In this document: positions 31,549 to 32,881 of the stretch, piece by piece | Layout: every line of letters starts with the position of its first letter | Position numbering within the stretch: position 1 is the stretch's first letter | From: Lachnospiraceae bacterium | Lineage (GTDB): Bacteria; Bacillota; Clostridia; Lachnospirales; Lachnospiraceae | Assembly (NCBI GenBank): GCA_004556655.1 | Contig: SFGF01000039.1 | Coordinates: forward strand, 1-32,881 | Direction of reading: 5' to 3' | DNA length: 32,881 nucleotides | The notes under the pieces: model-generated | Told to the model about the DNA's origin: nothing | What the model saw: the letters and a program-made list of their open reading frames with translations, nothing else | The model's database searches: none | Translations under genes and position numbers: made by a program

Positions 31549-32055
31549 TTGAATTCAGAAAAAAAGAAAAAGATGGCACGTCTGGTGGAACGCATCAGTA
31601 AAAAAATGGAAAGCATCCAGACAATGCCCTCTGCTTTGGCGGACAGGATACTGAAATTTGGTATCCTGTCTTTTTGCATCCTGTTTTTCGGATGTTATAT
31701 GGGGATACGCATGGATTCCTTGAATTTTGTATTCTGGTCCATTGCAATCAGCGTCTTTGGATTTTTCAGAGCCGGGCGACTTTTGTGGCTGGCAGAACGG
31801 CAGGAGTATGACACGGTGGAGGGAACGGTTTATGAAATCAAGGGAAAACATTCTCTCGGGCGAATGTACCGCATCGGGTTACAGTTAGAGAACGGTCAGA
31901 CAACGCAGCTGCTCATGGATAAACGACAGCGGTTCCAGATCGGCAAGCGGTACCGCTTTTATTTTAATAAGAAGCAGGAAGTTTTATCTGGGATCAAGAA
32001 ACTGGATGTGATGCTGAACGTGAATTCTTTTTATGGATTTGAAGAGGTGGAATAG
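31549..32055 (+). CDS. membrane protein with basic front and beta-rich tail
   Basis: A TTG behind TAAGGAGGTATAAT begins MNSEKKKKMARLVERISKKM. After a strongly basic helix, two membrane helices follow (LKFGILSFCILFFGCYMGI; FVFWSIAISVFGFFRAGRLL). The C-terminal third (about 90-165) is a small beta barrel-like segment (EYDTVEGTVYEIKGKHSLGR; YRIGLQLENGQTTQLLMDKR) ending EVLSGIKKLDVMLN. It resembles no family I can name. It ends immediately before a terminator. Confidence 0.6.
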   Translation: MNSEKKKKMARLVERISKKMESIQTMPSALADRILKFGILSFCILFFGCYMGIRMDSLNFVFWSIAISVFGFFRAGRLLWLAERQEYDTVEGTVYEIKGKHSLGRMYRIGLQLENGQTTQLLMDKRQRFQIGKRYRFYFNKKQEVLSGIKKLDVMLNVNSFYGFEEVE

Positions 32056-32100
32056 GAGCAGGGAGGTCAAGGTATGGTTCGAGTCCATACCGCTCTTTTT
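32056..32100 (+). terminator. terminator with tRNA T-arm-like loop
   Basis: GGTATGG (32071-32077) and CCATACC (32085-32091) enclose TTCGAGT. Outer GAGC (32056-32059) and GCTC (32092-32095) may pair, followed by five T. It ends the S1 operon or attenuates the cold-shock gene behind it. The loop mimics a tRNA T loop, discussed under findings. Confidence 0.65.
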
Positions 32101-32143
32101 CGTGTAGCCAACACGATAAAAAACAGAAAAGGAGAGAATTATT

Positions 32144-32398
32144 ATGGCAGGAAAAAAAGTAAAGGGAACTGTAAAATGGTTTAGCGCGCGCAGAGGATAC
32201 GGATTTATCACGGATGAAGACGGAATCGATTATTTTGTGCATTTCTCTGAGATACAGGAAGAGGGTTTTAAGAAACTCCGCGCCGGGCAGCAGGTTACTT
32301 TTGAGTGTGCGGAAGATGAGAAGGGACGCGGCATGGCAAAATGTATCCAGCCGGAACCAGTGGAAGAACAGGGGGCAGATGCAAATTCCGAAGAATAA
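32144..32398 (+). CDS. cold-shock domain protein
   Basis: The 84-aa protein from an ATG behind AAAAGGAGAGAATTATT contains the canonical single-stranded nucleic-acid binding motifs: KGTVKWFSARRGYGFITDED (RNP1 equivalent GYGFI) and DYFVHFSEIQ (RNP2 equivalent). The body is about 67 residues with an acidic 15-residue tail (EEQGADANSEE). Usual Lys-Gly after WF is replaced by Ala-Arg. Cold-shock proteins bind RNA or single-stranded DNA and can prevent terminator formation. This copy is on a mobile element behind its own terminator, so it might antiterminate element transcripts (inference). Confidence 0.9.
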   Translation: MAGKKVKGTVKWFSARRGYGFITDEDGIDYFVHFSEIQEEGFKKLRAGQQVTFECAEDEKGRGMAKCIQPEPVEEQGADANSEE

Positions 32399-32446
32399 TC
32401 TGAATCCGTATCCGGCAGAACAATAAAACGGTTCTCAAAAATCTAG

Positions 32447-32484
32447 CATACCGGAACGGTGGCATTGCTCATGGTTCCGGTGTG
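32447..32484. repeat. 11-bp stem-loop after the cold-shock gene
   Basis: CATACCGGAAC (32447-32457) pairs with GTTCCGGTGTG (32474-32484) with one wobble. The loop is 16 bases and there is no T run. It may stabilise or terminate the cold-shock transcript. Confidence 0.5.
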
Positions 32485-32534
32485 TGGAGAGTATTGGAAG
32501 AAAAGTTGAAACACAAGATAAAGTTAGAATAAAG

Positions 32535-32563
32535 TTGACAACCACAATATATTGTGTTAGTCT
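32535..32563 (+). promoter_or_regulatory. promoter overlapping a perfect palindrome
   Basis: TTGACA (32535-32540), 17 bases and TAGTCT (32558-32563). The spacer contains the perfect 14-base palindrome CACAATATATTGTG (32543-32556), an ideal repressor site. The downstream 318 bases hold no supportable gene apart from an 8-codon TTG frame near 32793 behind AAAGGAGAAAGCAA, which may be a leader peptide. A small CTGCC/GGCAG hairpin near 32752-32764 is also present. Confidence 0.55.
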
Positions 32564-32881
32564 TGAAGTGAATTAAAAATATGAAGGCTCATGGATGAGA
32601 CTGGAATTTTAATTTTTGTTCCGGCAGATACCGGAAGTTAATTTTTAGCGTAACCGCTGTAAACAGAAAAAGAATGCAAAACAGATGAAGATGCAAAAAG
32701 GAAAGAAGATTCTTTTTGTGTCTTTTTTTGTTGCAAAGCATCTGGAGGGAGCTGCCGCCGGCAGTTCTTTCGATGTGCAAAGGAGAAAGCAATTTGGTAA
32801 ATAGTCAAGAAGTATTTTGAAATGATTTTCGGATAAAAGGGTAACTTTAATAGACCTACGGCTTATTTCTCAAAAAAGACG

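Noticed and set aside
32071..32096. tRNA gene suggested by the GGTTCGAGTCC motif
   Set aside because: No D arm, anticodon arm or 5' acceptor strand can be found upstream; the preceding bases are the end of a protein gene, so only a T-arm-like hairpin remains.

Overview
The window looks like about 33 kb of a large conjugative element, either an integrative conjugative element or a conjugative plasmid, from a gut Clostridia host, most likely Lachnospiraceae. The evidence is an AT-leaning Firmicutes composition, strong AAGGAGG-type ribosome binding sites with frequent GTG/TTG starts, and a Gram-positive type IV secretion (T4SS) gene order: pilin-like protein, VirB6-like channel, lytic enzyme, signal-peptide protein, PrgI-like protein, VirB4, then a replication-type protein overlapping VirD4. 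Essentially every supported gene is on the + strand. No rRNA, tRNA, IS element or CRISPR array was seen. No relaxase or integrase was recognised, so the element probably continues beyond the window.

Region 1 (about 1-8600) is an accessory block of small, mostly unknown proteins: a tiny hydrophobic peptide, a degenerate serine-recombinase domain, a PP-loop protein of the PAPS-reductase type, a DUF3560-type protein, Cys-rich zinc-type proteins and a DUF6927-like protein. Several are separated by short intergenic spaces holding related stem-loops rather than promoters, and the block ends at a terminator near 8616-8646. Region 2 (about 8750-12150) holds a DUF3789-like peptide, a sigma-like regulator, a ParM/ParR-type partition pair behind its own promoter and inverted-repeat operator, a signal peptidase and a membrane zinc-ribbon protein. 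Region 3 (about 12300-13730) is regulatory: a leader ORF with terminator, a two-piece sigma factor (region-4 protein plus region-2-like protein) and a small protein behind a structured leader.

Region 4 (13770-28490) is the transfer operon. VirB2-like pilin, VirB6-like channel, transglycosylase/C39-like protein, signal-peptide protein, PrgI/VirB3-like, VirB4, DUF5697-like, RusA-like (DUF6100-type), winged-helix protein, DUF6017-type replication protein, VirD4 and a small protein follow one another. Two non-coding intervals rich in repeats or hairpins (22541-22699 and 23931-24112) interrupt it. Region 5 (28490-32400) starts with a near copy of the operator-promoter-terminator module that precedes the pilin gene. 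It encodes an S1-domain protein, a DUF3268-type zinc-finger protein, two membrane proteins, an unknown protein and a cold-shock protein. The final 480 bases hold hairpins and a promoter overlapping a perfect palindrome.

The strongest unexplained signal is regulatory RNA. Several operons carry an intrinsic terminator between promoter and first gene. Two leaders (710-890 and 13193-13376) share structure with compensatory differences, and two further promoters (13771-13939 and 28493-28633) are near-identical operator/promoter/terminator cassettes. The element therefore appears to coordinate partition, sigma factor, transfer and RNA-binding genes through repeated operators and conditional termination. 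That last statement is inference.
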